This document shows positions 10,670 through 21,500 of a stretch of 64,000 nucleotides of DNA, piece after piece; within the stretch, counting starts at the first letter, position 1, and each line of letters starts with the position of its first letter. Under the pieces are notes generated by a model, which worked only from the letters and a program-made list of their open reading frames with translations, was not told the DNA's origin and made no database searches. The stretch comes from Neospora caninum Liverpool (taxonomy: Eukaryota; Apicomplexa; Conoidasida; Eucoccidiorida; Sarcocystidae). The translations under genes and the position numbers were made by a program. The stretch covers positions 2,628,630 to 2,692,629 of the forward strand of contig NC_018396.1 in the NCBI RefSeq assembly GCF_000208865.1, written 5' to 3'.

Positions 10670-10968
10670 TTACAAGGACCCGACGAGGAGTCCTGTCAAC
10701 CCGGCTGTACCAGCGATTGCAGCTGCCATTTGAGCAGACGACGAAGCAGAGTTTCCCGACCTGACAATCACAATCACATTGCAATTCGATGTAGTAGCGA
10801 CTGGTTGTGAACTTCCAGTTTTGCTACTTTCCTCGTTAGGGAGTGGTTGCTCGGTGTTTGCCGGTTTGTGGACGCATCCCAAACGGAATTGGTGTTCGGA
10901 TTCTGGAAAGTCCGTCTCCGGGATTGTCAATGTGGCGGATCTACTATCGTCTGCCTTTAACCACCAGC
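10150..10968. repeat. Duplicated segment, partner 5018-5836
   Basis: This is the second member of the roughly 820 bp near-identical pair. It covers the spacer end, the TA-rich run, the 3' flank and the end of SRS copy 5. Confidence 0.8.
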
Positions 10969-11851
10969 TGGTTGCATATGTAGAAAAAATATCCTCAAAC
11001 GTCTTCAGAGTGCAATTCCCCACCTCTCCCTGGAGATCGCAGTACTGGGTTGCATAGGTTTCAGGATTGAGGGATCCCTCGGAACCACACTGAATAGTGA
11101 GGGTGTTCTTCTCTGTTGTCATCTCAACCTTCAGCGGCTCAGGGTTGCTGTCCTTGCCGTATGCGCAGATGACGACGTTATTGTCCGTAACAGACGAAGG
11201 TCTCGCTTTGACATTCACGTCGACTTTGCACTCTGCCGATGGCGACAGCGGAGCTTTTTCATCGTTGTTTTTGTCACAGCCTACGAAGAAGCGCCTGTCG
11301 CTAATTGGAAGGTCTGTTGCCTGCAGCTCCAAGGCCCTCTCCTCACCGTTGGTTTGTTTCTCCTCAGCTGCCTGGGAAGTGTTCTTCCACGCGATACTGC
11401 GGTTGGACCCCAGCAGTGATTCCAGCGTGATCTGCTTGCCGTCGGTATCGGTTTTGCATTCTGCGACTGTGGGGTTCTGAACAGTGGCGGAACAGACCTT
11501 CGTCAACGTTAAGGGGACTGCCTGGTTTTTTGCACCAGCACACATCAACGTAACGGTCAAATTGTCTTTCGACAGTGTCAGTGCGCCAGTGGCATCAACA
11601 GCAGTTCTTCCTCCGTCACTCCCTTCTGACAAGGTGCATGTGGCCACCTGCCCTTGGAATTCCGGTCCATTCTGGGTACCTGCGGCCGGTGTTCCTTGCA
11701 AATTTCGCTGCAGAGTTCCTTCACGCAAATACTCTGCCGCAGCTTGTCCACACGAGAGCAACAAAACACCACCCATGCAGACCGCCATCAACTTGCGTGC
11801 TCTCGACTTGAACCCTCCGCGCCGCTGATCCATTCTCACAGTCTTCGCCAT
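10670..11851 (-). CDS. SRS-family GPI-anchored surface antigen, copy 5
   Basis: A 393-residue two-domain SRS protein: leader MAKTVRMDQRRGG, signal segment (AVCMGGVLLLSCG, with an extra cysteine at its end), domain 1 from VATCTLS, linker KARPSSVTDNNVV, domain 2 from VICAYGKDSNPEP, tail TAGLTGLLVGSL. Twelve domain cysteines are present. Domain 1 is close to that of frameshifted copy 1 (ITLESLLGSNRSI, EEKQTNG), whereas the 3' end is a near copy of copy 3. The start is unambiguous: it is the first ATG of the frame and aligns with the other copies. Surface antigen role inferred from the family. Confidence 0.93.
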   Translation of the reverse strand: MAKTVRMDQRRGGFKSRARKLMAVCMGGVLLLSCGQAAAEYLREGTLQRNLQGTPAAGTQNGPEFQGQVATCTLSEGSDGGRTAVDATGALTLSKDNLTVTLMCAGAKNQAVPLTLTKVCSATVQNPTVAECKTDTDGKQITLESLLGSNRSIAWKNTSQAAEEKQTNGEERALELQATDLPISDRRFFVGCDKNNDEKAPLSPSAECKVDVNVKARPSSVTDNNVVICAYGKDSNPEPLKVEMTTEKNTLTIQCGSEGSLNPETYATQYCDLQGEVGNCTLKTFEDIFSTYATSWWLKADDSRSATLTIPETDFPESEHQFRLGCVHKPANTEQPLPNEESSKTGSSQPVATTSNCNVIVIVRSGNSASSSAQMAAAIAGTAGLTGLLVGSL

Positions 11852-11953
11852 TGTGAAGGATCTCAGGACAACGTGGGGAGCCTTCCAAATGGAGAGACGA
11901 TACGAGAAGCCACGTAAACAGGGTTTAAAATGACATTTTCATAAGTCTGTACC

Positions 11954-12000
11954 TTTTATAGGGCATCTGTCGCATGCCGTAGTCGGACGCTTCCCCTAGC
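11954..12000 (-). promoter_or_regulatory. Conserved upstream block with TATA-like core, SRS copy 5
   Basis: The minus strand reads CCCTATAAAAGG (core 11954-11960), 103 bp before the start, with GGCATGCGACAG upstream. Confidence 0.5.
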
Positions 12001-13204
12001 AAATAGCTGGGGCAAGTCGGTTGGCGGCGCGGACCCGTGCCGGGATGAAGGCGCCCTGGGCGTCCCGCCAAAATGCGTTTGGAGTCGAGAGTGCACACAG
12101 TTTCTGCTGCTAGCAGGGCTGGAAAACTGGCAAGCATGCCGAACGGTTTTGCCTGAGATTTCTTTTCAATTTCTCTATTTTTCACCGATTGTGGAAAGGC
12201 TGTGGGGGTGAGGAGGAGAGGTTCAGTGAAGGGAATTCTCGCCCCGGTATCGAGGGGTACAGTTTCATCTGCCTCTTTCACACTGCTTGTTGCGGGTTCT
12301 TTTGCCCATGATTAGAAGACGGGATGGACCTGACAGTGCCCCAGAAACCCAAGAAGCGTTTTCCCCTCGAAACCATTGTGAAGACGACATCGTCTTCACA
12401 GCGGCGGTGTTAAATGAATGCAGAGAATCATTTGGTCTGTTTTCTCGTCCACATGAACATCGAAAGCGCTTTCCTGACCCCCTGGAAATGTTCAAGTACG
12501 TGGCGACTGAAACAGTCCTACGTTCACTACGCCGAACCACCGGCCCACGTGCTGCCGCAAGAAGCAGTTCGACAAATCCTCACAACACAAACAACTCTGC
12601 ACCAGACGCCTCTAGGGTAGACACTGTGCGTGACGATAGACAGTAGAAGATACCCGGATGAACGGGCTTTTTGAGCGACAGACCCTGTGAGAGGTCGACA
12701 GAAAAGTACAAAGTAAAACAGTGAGTCTGCAGCTACTGGCACAAAATAATAACAAATTATCTTAAGGACGGCATCTAGTCATTCCTCTCATCAAAACACT
12801 GTGGAAGTCCCCGAAGGAACATTGCACACATCTTTTCAGCGCAAACGGAACACCAAGCCTGGGCATGAGCACGTGACCCGGTGTGCTGCCATGAGAGTGT
12901 CGTATACACTTCGCACCTTGGCGTAAGGCACAGCAACAGATACATACCTCCATACACTCGCACATTAGTCCTGCGGCACGTGGCCCCATGACAGCGAATT
13001 TTAGAAACGTATCGGTTTGCACAGGACTTTGCTGTCGAGAGGCAAGAGTGCATGGTTATTCGGAAAAGGGAGAAGACCGTCTGAGAAATACGCCTGGAGA
13101 CCATAAATAAAATGAGCCTGCTCAAACTCTACATGGCTGCCAGTAAATCAAGATAACAGCCACGAACCGTGAAAGCCAGAGATGAGCCAACACGCTTACA
13201 CTGA
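12001..13204. other. SRS spacer 5 (type 1)
   Basis: No gene is seen. The type-1 unit (about 12280-12660) matches spacer 2 closely. The 3' part from 13023 belongs to the duplication shared with 2780-3232. Confidence 0.6.
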
Positions 13205-13475
13205 TTACAAGGACCCAACGACCAGTCCTGTCATCGTGGCTGCACCAGCGAGTGTAGCTACCAGTTGACCCGATGACGAATTAGCGCTTCCTGACCTCAC
13301 AGTCACAATCACATTGCAGTTCGACGTAGTAGCAGCTGCATGTGCTTCTCCCGTTTTTGCACCCTTCGCCGCGGGTTTGGGACCACCAGAAGTCTCATTT
13401 TTGTAGACACAACCCACCCGGAATTGCTGTTCGGATTCAGGAAAGTCCGTCTGCGGGATGGTCAGCGTGGCGGAT
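13023..13475. repeat. Duplicated segment, partner 2780-3232
   Basis: This is the second member of the roughly 450 bp identical-looking pair, covering the 3' flank and end of SRS copy 6. Confidence 0.8.
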
Positions 13476-14377
13476 CGACTGTCGTCTCCCTTTGACCACC
13501 AGCTGGTCGCAAATGTAGTAAGAATATCCTGAAACGACTTCGAAGCGCAGTTTTCCAACTCTCCCTGGAGATCGCAGTACCGGGTTGCATAGGATTCAGG
13601 ATTCAGTGATCCCTCGGAACCACACTGAATAGTGAGTGTGTTCTTGTCCGTTGTCATCTCAACGTGCAGGGGCTCGGGGTTGCTGTCCTTGCCGTAAGCG
13701 CAGATGACGACGTTATTGTCTGCAACAGACGAAGGTCTCGCTTTTACATTCACGTCAACTCTGCAACCTGTGGTGGGCGACGGCTCAGGAACTTCGGTAG
13801 ATTTCTTGTCGCAGCCTACGAAGAAGGCCTTGTCGCTAAGTGGAAGGTCTGTCTCCTGCAGCTGCAACGTCCGCTCCTCGCCGTTTGTTGCCGGTTCGGC
13901 AGTGGGGGAGGTTTTTTGCCACACAATTCCCCGGCTTGACCCCAGCAGAGTGTTCAGCGCGACCCGCGTGCCGCCACTGTTCGTACCCTTGCACGTTGCT
14001 ACCGTCGGGGACGTAACCGTCGCCGAACAGACTTCCGTCATCTCTTGGGGGACTGCCTCGTTATTTGCGCCAGTGCACCGCAGCGTAGCTGCCAGATTTT
14101 CTTTCGACAACGTCAAAGCGGTAGGTGTTTGCGTCTCAGATCGTTGCCCGCCAGTCAACACGCATGTGGCGACTTGACCGTCAAAATTTGGTGGACTCTG
14201 CGTAGCGCCACGCGATAGGGCTTGCAAATTTCGCTGCAGAGTTCCTTCGCGCAGATAATCTCCCGCAACCACCCCGCCAGAGAGCAAGAAAACGCCACCC
14301 ATGCACACTACCATCAGCTTGCGGGCCCTCGACTTGAACCCTTCACGACGTCGATCCATTTTCGCAGTCCTCGCCAT
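13205..14377 (-). CDS. SRS-family GPI-anchored surface antigen, copy 6
   Basis: A 390-residue two-domain SRS protein: leader MARTAKMDRRREG, signal segment (VVCMGGVFLLSGG), domain 1 from VATCVLTGG, linker KARPSSVADNNVV, domain 2 from VICAYGKDSNPEP, tail identical to copy 2. Twelve domain cysteines are present. Domain 1 is the most divergent of the set and slightly short. It is also the copy whose upstream region has lost the TATA-like core, which may mean weaker or different expression. Surface antigen role inferred from the family. Confidence 0.92.
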   Translation of the reverse strand: MARTAKMDRRREGFKSRARKLMVVCMGGVFLLSGGVVAGDYLREGTLQRNLQALSRGATQSPPNFDGQVATCVLTGGQRSETQTPTALTLSKENLAATLRCTGANNEAVPQEMTEVCSATVTSPTVATCKGTNSGGTRVALNTLLGSSRGIVWQKTSPTAEPATNGEERTLQLQETDLPLSDKAFFVGCDKKSTEVPEPSPTTGCRVDVNVKARPSSVADNNVVICAYGKDSNPEPLHVEMTTDKNTLTIQCGSEGSLNPESYATRYCDLQGELENCASKSFQDILTTFATSWWSKGDDSRSATLTIPQTDFPESEQQFRVGCVYKNETSGGPKPAAKGAKTGEAHAAATTSNCNVIVTVRSGSANSSSGQLVATLAGAATMTGLVVGSL

Positions 14378-14477
14378 TGTGAAGGGTCGCAGGCGAATTG
14401 ATGGGCATTCGAAATAGACGGAGAAAAGGAGAAGCCACGTAATCGAGGTTTAAGCATAAACCTCTATATTTTCCTAG

Positions 14478-14530
14478 TTTTTGTACGGCATCTGTTGCAT
14501 GCAACAGTCGGACGCTCCCTCTCAGCACGG
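14478..14530 (-). promoter_or_regulatory. Degenerate upstream block, SRS copy 6
   Basis: At the position of the TATA-like core, 101 bp before the start, the minus strand reads GCCGTACAAAAAC instead of CCCTATAAAAAG. The GCATGCAACAG part remains recognisable. Confidence 0.35.
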
Positions 14531-15766
14531 CTCGCGGTCTGGATATAGCTGGGGCTAGTCGATTGGCGGTGCGGACGCATGCCGTGATGAAGTCCCCCCT
14601 GGGCGTCCCGCCACAACGCGTTTTGAGTCGAGAGTGCAGACAGATTCTGCTGCTACCAGGGATGGAGTCCTGGTAAGTATGCAGAACGGTTACGGCTAAC
14701 GTCTGTTTTCAACGTATTTACTTCTCGACGATTCCGGAGAAGGCTGTGGGGTGAGGTGGAGTGGTTCAGTGAAGAGAATTCTCGCCTAAGTAGTGAGGGG
14801 TACAGTTTCCTCTCCCTCTTTCACACTGCTTGTTGTGTTCCGGGTCCTTTTGCACATGATGAAAAAGCAGGATGGACCTGGCAGTTTCCTATATGCCCAG
14901 CATCGTAGTAGCGTGAACGCCGTTGTGAAGACGCCTTCATCCGTAGTGGCGGTATTAATGGCGTGCAAGAAATCATTCCCCCGTTCTGTCGTCGGCAGAG
15001 AACCTAATCGTCTGACCTGCCCCCACTGGAAATGTGGAAGTATGTGGCCGCTGAAACAATCCTAGCTTCACGACGCTTAAGCGCCTGCCTGCGTGGCGCC
15101 TTAAGAAAAGTCTGTCAAATCTCCATCTCGCAACCAACTCTGCAGAGAACGTTTGTGAATCAGGCGCTGTGGGCGACGAGAGACAGCAGAAGATACGCTG
15201 AAGAACGGGATTTTATGCTGACATCCCAGATGAGGGGTCGACAGTCGACTCCATGTTCACGGTAAACGTGCTATTATCGAAGCACTGGTGGAAATTGATG
15301 AACGATTGATTCAAACACTGCATCTAGGGCTTCGCCACATAAAAGCCTGCGAATTTCCCAGATGGAACGCTGCACATTTTTTCCGACGCACCTGGAAGAC
15401 TGGAGCTGGGCACGAGCGCGGGTCCTGATATGTGGCCATTAGCGTGTCGTATACCCCTCGCACCCCGGCGAAACGCGCAACAACGGTCGATGCATACATA
15501 TGCGAGCACAAGTTACTGCAGCACGTGGTTCCCTGACGGCAACAGCTTCAAACAGATCGATCTGCCGGCGAGTCAGCATTTGCTGGAAATGAACAAATGA
15601 ATTATACCGAACAAGGATGGAACGAGGATGCATTCCATCTCCGAGATCGCTCTATGGAAAACTGTGAAAAAAACCGAAGCCTGCTTTCGACTCTGCAAAG
15701 ATGCGGAAATCGAGACCATTCCCACACGCTGTGAGCGTTCGGGACGACACTGCATGATTACAATAA
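14531..15766. other. SRS spacer 6 (type 2)
   Basis: No gene is seen. The type-2 spacer unit (about 14985-15365) matches 1880-2240 in spacer 1 over several hundred bases. The 15540-15740 part is unlike the other spacers. Confidence 0.55.
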
Positions 15767-16371
15767 TTAGAAGGACCCGACGAGGAGTCCTGCCAAAGCG
15801 GCTGCACCAGCGATGGTAGGTACCAGTTGACCCGATGACGAAGGAGAGCTTCCTGACCTCACAGTCACAATCACATCGCAGTTCGACGTAGTGGCAGCTG
15901 TCTGTGATTCTCCCTTTTCTCCACCCTTCGCCGCAGTGTCGGGTTGTTCAGAATCTGCCGTCTTGGGGACGCATCCCAGGCGGAATTGGTGTTCGGATTC
16001 AGGGAACTCTGCCGGCGGGATTGTCAGCGTGGCAGAATTACCATCGTCTGCCTTTGACCACCAGCTGGTCGCGAACGTAGGCAGAATATCCTCAAACATC
16101 TTCTGAGTGCAGTCGTTCAGTTCTCCCTCGGGATCGCAGTATTGGGTTGCATAGGACTCAGGATTGAGGGATCCCTCGGAACCACACTGAACCGTGAGGG
16201 TGTTCTTCTCTGTGTCATCTCGACATTCAGGGGCTCAGGGTTGCTGTCCTTGCCGTAGGCGCAGGTGACGACGTTATTGTCCGCAACGGACGAAGGTCTC
16301 GCTTTGACGTTTATGTCAACTTTGCATTCGCCTGTAGTCTGCCGATAATTTGGGTTGGTTTGGTCGCAGCC
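15767..16371 (-). pseudogene. SRS-family surface antigen, copy 7, frameshifted and cut by the gap
   Basis: This is the 3' half of an SRS gene. It holds domain 2 and a tail ending AALAGLLVGSF, continuing upstream to the assembly gap through the ARPSSVADNNVVTCAYG region. Near 16210-16216 one base is missing relative to all paralogues (plus strand CTCTGTGTCATC against CTCTGTTGTCATC). The GKDSNPEPLNVEMT part and the EKNTLTVQCGSEG part therefore lie in different frames. The N-terminus and domain 1 are missing in the gap. Proximity to a contig end makes a sequencing error as plausible as a real pseudogene. Confidence 0.7.
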
Positions 16372-16471
16372 NNNNNNNNNNNNNNNNNNNNNNNNNNNNN
16401 NNNNNNNNNNNNNNNNNNNNNNNNNNNNNNNNNNNNNNNNNNNNNNNNNNNNNNNNNNNNNNNNNNNNNNN
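16372..16471. other. Assembly gap (100 N)
   Basis: Exactly 100 N, the conventional length for a gap of unknown size. It truncates SRS copy 7 on one side and the next plus-strand gene on the other. Physical linkage of the two sides is not shown by this sequence. Confidence 0.98.
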
Positions 16472-18561
16472 CGCCCGGCCCGCCGCGACGGAGCGGGAAA
16501 CGCGAGACGCGCGGTGGTGTCGCGTCGGCGCAGGGCGGACGGAAACTGCAGACAGGCGGGCGCGGAAGCGACGGAGAAGCTGGGAGGTGAACGTGAGAGT
16601 GCTTCCCCAGCATATCTGGAGGCGGCGAGGAACCGTGGGAGAAACGCGCAGTTCGGCCGACTTCAGGCAGACGCCCGGGTGTGGTTCGCAGGCGTGGGAG
16701 GGCAAGCTGCAGCTGAGGTGTCTGGCGGGCGACGGCGAAGGGGGCGAACTGCGCCGACTGGAAATGTTGTGGACGAAGGCGGCCTCGACGCGCCTTCCAA
16801 TCCGTTTCCTGTGTGCATCCCTGCAGCCAAAGCGGTTGGCAGATCTCGATGCGTTTCGCGTAGGCGAGCCTGGCACGAACATGCTGCATGCGTGGACTTT
16901 TCTTTTGCAGGTTGGAGAGATTTTCCGGAAAGGCGAACGGCGGGTACACGCGCTCCTGGAGGCAGCCAGAGCGTTTGCTGAGAAGGAAAAGCTGCTGTTG
17001 CACTACACGACAATCGACCGGTTGGAGGACGGCGAACCTGTGGTGTACAGGCACACGAGTGGAGCTGTGAAGCGCCTCGGCGCATGCTGCGGAGAAGAGG
17101 AAACCGCGGAGCGACGCGCGAAGCGCCGCCGAGAGGGGGAGAAGGCAGACGGTGCGGAAGACGGAACAGAGGGTGGGCCGCCCGCCGCCGGCTGCCACGT
17201 GGACCGACACGAAGTGTCTTTGAATGGTACACGCGCTGCGCCGTCATCAAAAGGCACAGATTTCGATATGTCCCTGTTGGACTCTGGGCGATACTGCTTG
17301 ACCGTGGCTGTTCGCGGAAATCCCCTCACGACAGTCGTCGACAGCGTCTTCCTTGTTCCTAGCAAGTAAGCTCCAAAAGGTTTTGACCCCTTTTTTTCGG
17401 CGACCTCTCCAGCTGGTGCATGCGAGATCGCCGCTTTCCTTTCCTTTCACTCCGACCTGGCGGAGACGCCTCACGCCTGTGCATCTGGTTTCGTTCTCCC
17501 GCCTCTGACTCTCCTCTGCTTTGGGTACCCTAAACCCTGGGGCTCGAGGCTGTGTGGCCTACTTTGTTGTCGGCGTTTTCAGCCGAGTGCACGCGTTCGT
17601 CCGGCGCGCGGGAGTCTTTGCAGTCGAGCAGCTCCACCGAACCCGTGCGGGAGTTTACGCCGGGGAACTGCGTGTCCCTGCCGCGTTGCATGCAGTCACA
17701 ACTACATGCTGGTGCATGCAGGCTCCGCGCGTTAGCTCGTGCTGTGCATCGTGAGTGCAAGGCAGTCCGGGCCGCCTGTCGGTTGCGTCTGATTTTCGAG
17801 GTTTTCTGCGGTGTGACCCGTTCAGCCGCGACGACCTGCTTCCGCCTCCCTTCAACACTCCTTGGGACCACCACTGCGTCGAGCCCAAGTACGCGTGCCT
17901 GCCATCGTTCGTGCTTTTTTCGTCCTTCGGTTTCCATCTGCGCCGGCTGAGACCGGCGGACGTGAGAGTGATCGCGGCCGCTGAAGCGGAGGATGCGCAG
18001 CTGGAGAGAGGCCACCTCAAGTCGCCGGCTTCCAGCGCCGAAGGCGTCTGCTGCGCGCCGAGTTTCGCGTGGATGAACGAACGCGCGCTGGCAAAGACTT
18101 CGACGCAGGACGTTTGGGCGCTGGGCGTCTTCAAGCGCCGGCTGGGCACTTCTCGCAACACAGTCGACGAATCCGACCCGGCGGTTCCGGAGGGGAACGA
18201 GGCCCTCGTCGGCTACGCCTGGGCAGACGCGGAAACGCCCCCGGACGCGACAGCTCCGGGAGCGTCACCTGCGCCGTGGAGGTTGAGACGCGTGTTCATC
18301 ACGCGGGTCCGCCGGAGACGGACCTTTGGAACGCACTTGGTGAAGGCGTTCCTGGCGACGCTTTACAAAGAAAAAGTGTCTCGCAGTCCGACCGCTTCGC
18401 GGGAGGTCGTCGGAGACCCAATGCCTGCGTGGTTCGCCCCAGTCGCTCGCGAGTGCGGCTTTTCGCTCATGGAAGCGACGGCCCTGACCAGCGGGATGTG
18501 CCGCATGCGCCTCAATCTGGACCACTGGTTCCGAGTCTTTGTGACGGAACTGGACTTGTGA
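16472..18561 (+). CDS. Protein with GNAT-like C-terminal half, 5' end lost in gap
   Basis: At least three exons. Frame 0 is open from the gap to a probable donor near 16858 (CGC|GTAGGC). An exon follows from the acceptor TTTTGCAG| to 17365 (16911-17365, donor AA|GTAAGC), then 17826-18561 after CCGTTCAG|. All joins keep frame. The first part reads LDAFR then VGEIFRKGERRVHALL and HYTTIDRLEDGEPVVY, which I do not recognise. The last exon has features of a GNAT acetyltransferase: FHLRRLRPADVRVI at the start, EALVGYAWAD, WRLRRVFITRVRRRRTFG in the place of the acetyl-CoA loop, and APVARECGF near the end. The R/Q-x-x-G-x-G/A signature is degenerate, so activity is uncertain. Stop at 18561. The start codon is in or before the gap. 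Confidence 0.5.
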
Positions 18562-21500
18562 AGTCGGTTTCCGAGACAGGCGTCGGAGACGAGGCGAAAG
18601 CGCGATGGTGCGGTGTACGCGGGAGTCAAGCGGGCGGCTCTGCAGCGGTGTTCACGCGCTTGTGCTGCGCAACAAGGGCGGGTCTCGAGCACACGGAGAG
18701 ACAATCGGTTCGGCCGAGGCGACCTGGAGGTCTCCAGCAAAAGTGCGCGCGCGCCGAGGCAGGAAGCCGTCAGCAGGCGCTCCGGTGTACAGGAACGTCG
18801 GGTCTCGCTTCAAATGTGTGTTTGTGTGTCGCGGATCGCGCGCGCGCGCGCCAGGCTGCTTGGGACGGCGTAGAGATCCGTGTCCCGTCTGGGACGCGAA
18901 AACGTGTGCGTGGACGAATCCATGCCCTGCGGCGCGGGCAGATGCAAAAACCTCCGCGAACGGAAGCGCTACGTCCTTTTAGTGATTTCATGGCGCGTTC
19001 ATTCTTTCCACTTGAATTGGCCGAACGTTTCCAAAGGGAAAATATGGTACTGGGTATTATAGGCCGATTCTCAAGCTTTGATGTACTGAAGGTTCCGAAA
19101 GGTGGTAACCGGGTCGCACGTTTCGTCAAGTGGGTCGAGGCAGTTTCTCGCCTACTGTGTTTGTTTTTGTCGACAGGCGACCGTCCAGCACTTGTGCTTT
19201 TTTGCCGTGGTGCACGTGGATGACCCCCGGGTATCCACGCCCCGCGTTGCCGAAGGGTGTATACCCCAGAAGGCTCGACGCGACGGAACGAGGCAACTCG
19301 CGAGCGCCGGATTTGAAGCGCCGATCGGTTTCCGAGATCGCTCCGCCTCTCACAGTTTTGAGGGGAACAGCCCAAACCTTTTGAGTGGTCGGTGCGCATG
19401 TGTGTCACAAGGCCAACACGCAGGGGGAAGCACGCGTGGGGGTCGAAAGGGACTGTCGTGCCCGCTTTGTAGAAGAAAAAGTGCATTGTGTTGTTTCCCC
19501 GAGAACCACGCTGGGGCCAATGAAGAGATGCGCCAGGCAGTTGAAAGAGCGGTGTGTGCTCTCAACTCTCAGGTACCAGACACACTTTTTTTTCCCGTGG
19601 CGCCAGGTCAGTGTACGTTGTCGACAGCGTTCAGTGAACCCCTGTTTGCAGTGTCCCGCCGAGCCAGCAGATTCGATGCAACCGGTGGGCACTGGACCGA
19701 GCGTCGCCTGTGGTAGTTCGTCTGTAGGTGTGACAAACGCCTGTCCGAGTCGAGTTTTTTTGGCACGTCCAAATCCGAGGCCGCGCTCGCAAACGAGGCT
19801 GGGGAATGTTGTGCGCGCCTGTCGACGCAGTGGAGTTACAGTTGCGTCGGGCGGGTGCGTTCGAAACGAAAAGGTAGCTGTTGTGGGAAAGATCCGCGTC
19901 CTTTCACGAAACGAAACTCACTTCTCTCCTCGCGTGTCTCACGAAACAGAGGATGAGTCGTTCAGTGCCTGGCGACGAGCCGTCGGCAATCCTAGGGTCT
20001 CGTGCAAGTATCCAGTGTTTGTGTAGATGCGCCGGCGGTTTGCCGCATACGTCGTTTCAGAATTGTTTTGGTCCGAACCGTTCCCCGTTTGTCATATGTC
20101 TAGCTTTCGCTACACGATGCCGGTAATGTAACTTTGTCTTCAGGGATTGACGATCCTTGAAACGCTCAATGCTGATATGTGGAAATCACACTTGGCGCTG
20201 CCTTTTTTTCTTGATGTTGGACGGCACGGGGCTGTCGTGTTCGACGCAGTGGTGTGTGTGCGGGGGAGGGGGGGATCCCACGGATATGTTTCACAGTTTG
20301 GCGAGCTCGCTGTAGCGGTCATTGCTCGTGTTCATCACGGTTCAGACCTCTCCGCTCTGAGAAGCCGCCTGATTCCCAGCGGCATCTCCGCGTTTCTCTA
20401 GTGCCTGCCTAGCCCCTCGCGCCAACACGCGCACGTCCTTGATTCATGAAACACATACACTGTCGCCTGATGATTTTGCGGGAACGTTCGTTTTGTCCGA
20501 ACTTTGGTGCATGTACAGGAGAGAGGAGGCCCCGGCAGTCCGGCGGGGAGAGCTGAATAGCTGTGGGAAGGATGCCTCTGAAGGCGGTGATACTGCGTGA
20601 AAAACTGCGGGTCTGTGCACACCCGTTGCTTTTCAAATATGTTCCGAGTTTGCAATATTGCGTGTCAGTGAGCGCGAACCCGCTCCATAACGGAGAGGCA
20701 GTGCATGGGAGGGATGGGGTCTACACTTGGACCTACAAACTTAGGACTGTGGTGTCGAATGCGGTCTTGATTGTCAACGCGTGTACCCCGGATTTTCCCG
20801 AGAACCCGCAGAACAGTAAAACGTTTTTCGCACATCACATGAGTCGAGGCAATGCGCGCGCTTCCACTGCATTTCTGTGCAACCGCCAAAGCGTGGGCCC
20901 ATGAACACCGCCAGGTCTAGCGCGTTCTCCAACTGTCGAGTTGTTGTGCGACAGAATGCAGCGCACCTGGAGTCGAGACCAAAGGAGGGAACAGGCGTGG
21001 AAGCGAGAGTGTGCAAGACCGCCGAAAAAACGCGCGTGTACACCGCAGAAACAAACTGGCATGCCTGTGGCGCAACACGTCTACGCTCAGCTCTTTCGTG
21101 GGGCAATCTAGAAGCCTTTTTTTTAGAAGAGGGAGAGGTAGCGAATTGCGGACTACCTGCTAGATACCCTCGAAGGAATCGACACTGACAGAGCTAATGT
21201 GTCGCCACTGCTTTCGCACGTGAAGTCAACACGAATTCTCGGCGAAGCCAACTATTCTGCCTGCTAAAGGAGAAACGGACTCCAGTTTGAATCTCCGTCT
21301 GTTGGCGTCTCCCAGTCAAAAAATGCGACCAAAAGAAACACAAAGAAAGATATCAGCTGATCTAGGAAACACGTGGGCTGTTGCCGAGACGAAGACGGAG
21401 ATAGAAGCGAAAGCCTTTGAAACGGCCTTTACTGACACCAGGGCCAACGGTGAAAACGTCTATTTTTCTTACGAGCGAAGTCGACGTGTGACAGCTTGTT

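Noticed and set aside
16350..17369. A single plus-strand frame running across the N gap
   Set aside because: The frame is open only because N is read as any residue. The true reading starts in or before the gap and uses splice sites at 16911 and 17365.
18770..19486. 238-codon minus-strand frame
   Set aside because: Arg- and Ser-rich composition without domains, no splice support, and partly antisense to the flank of the preceding gene.
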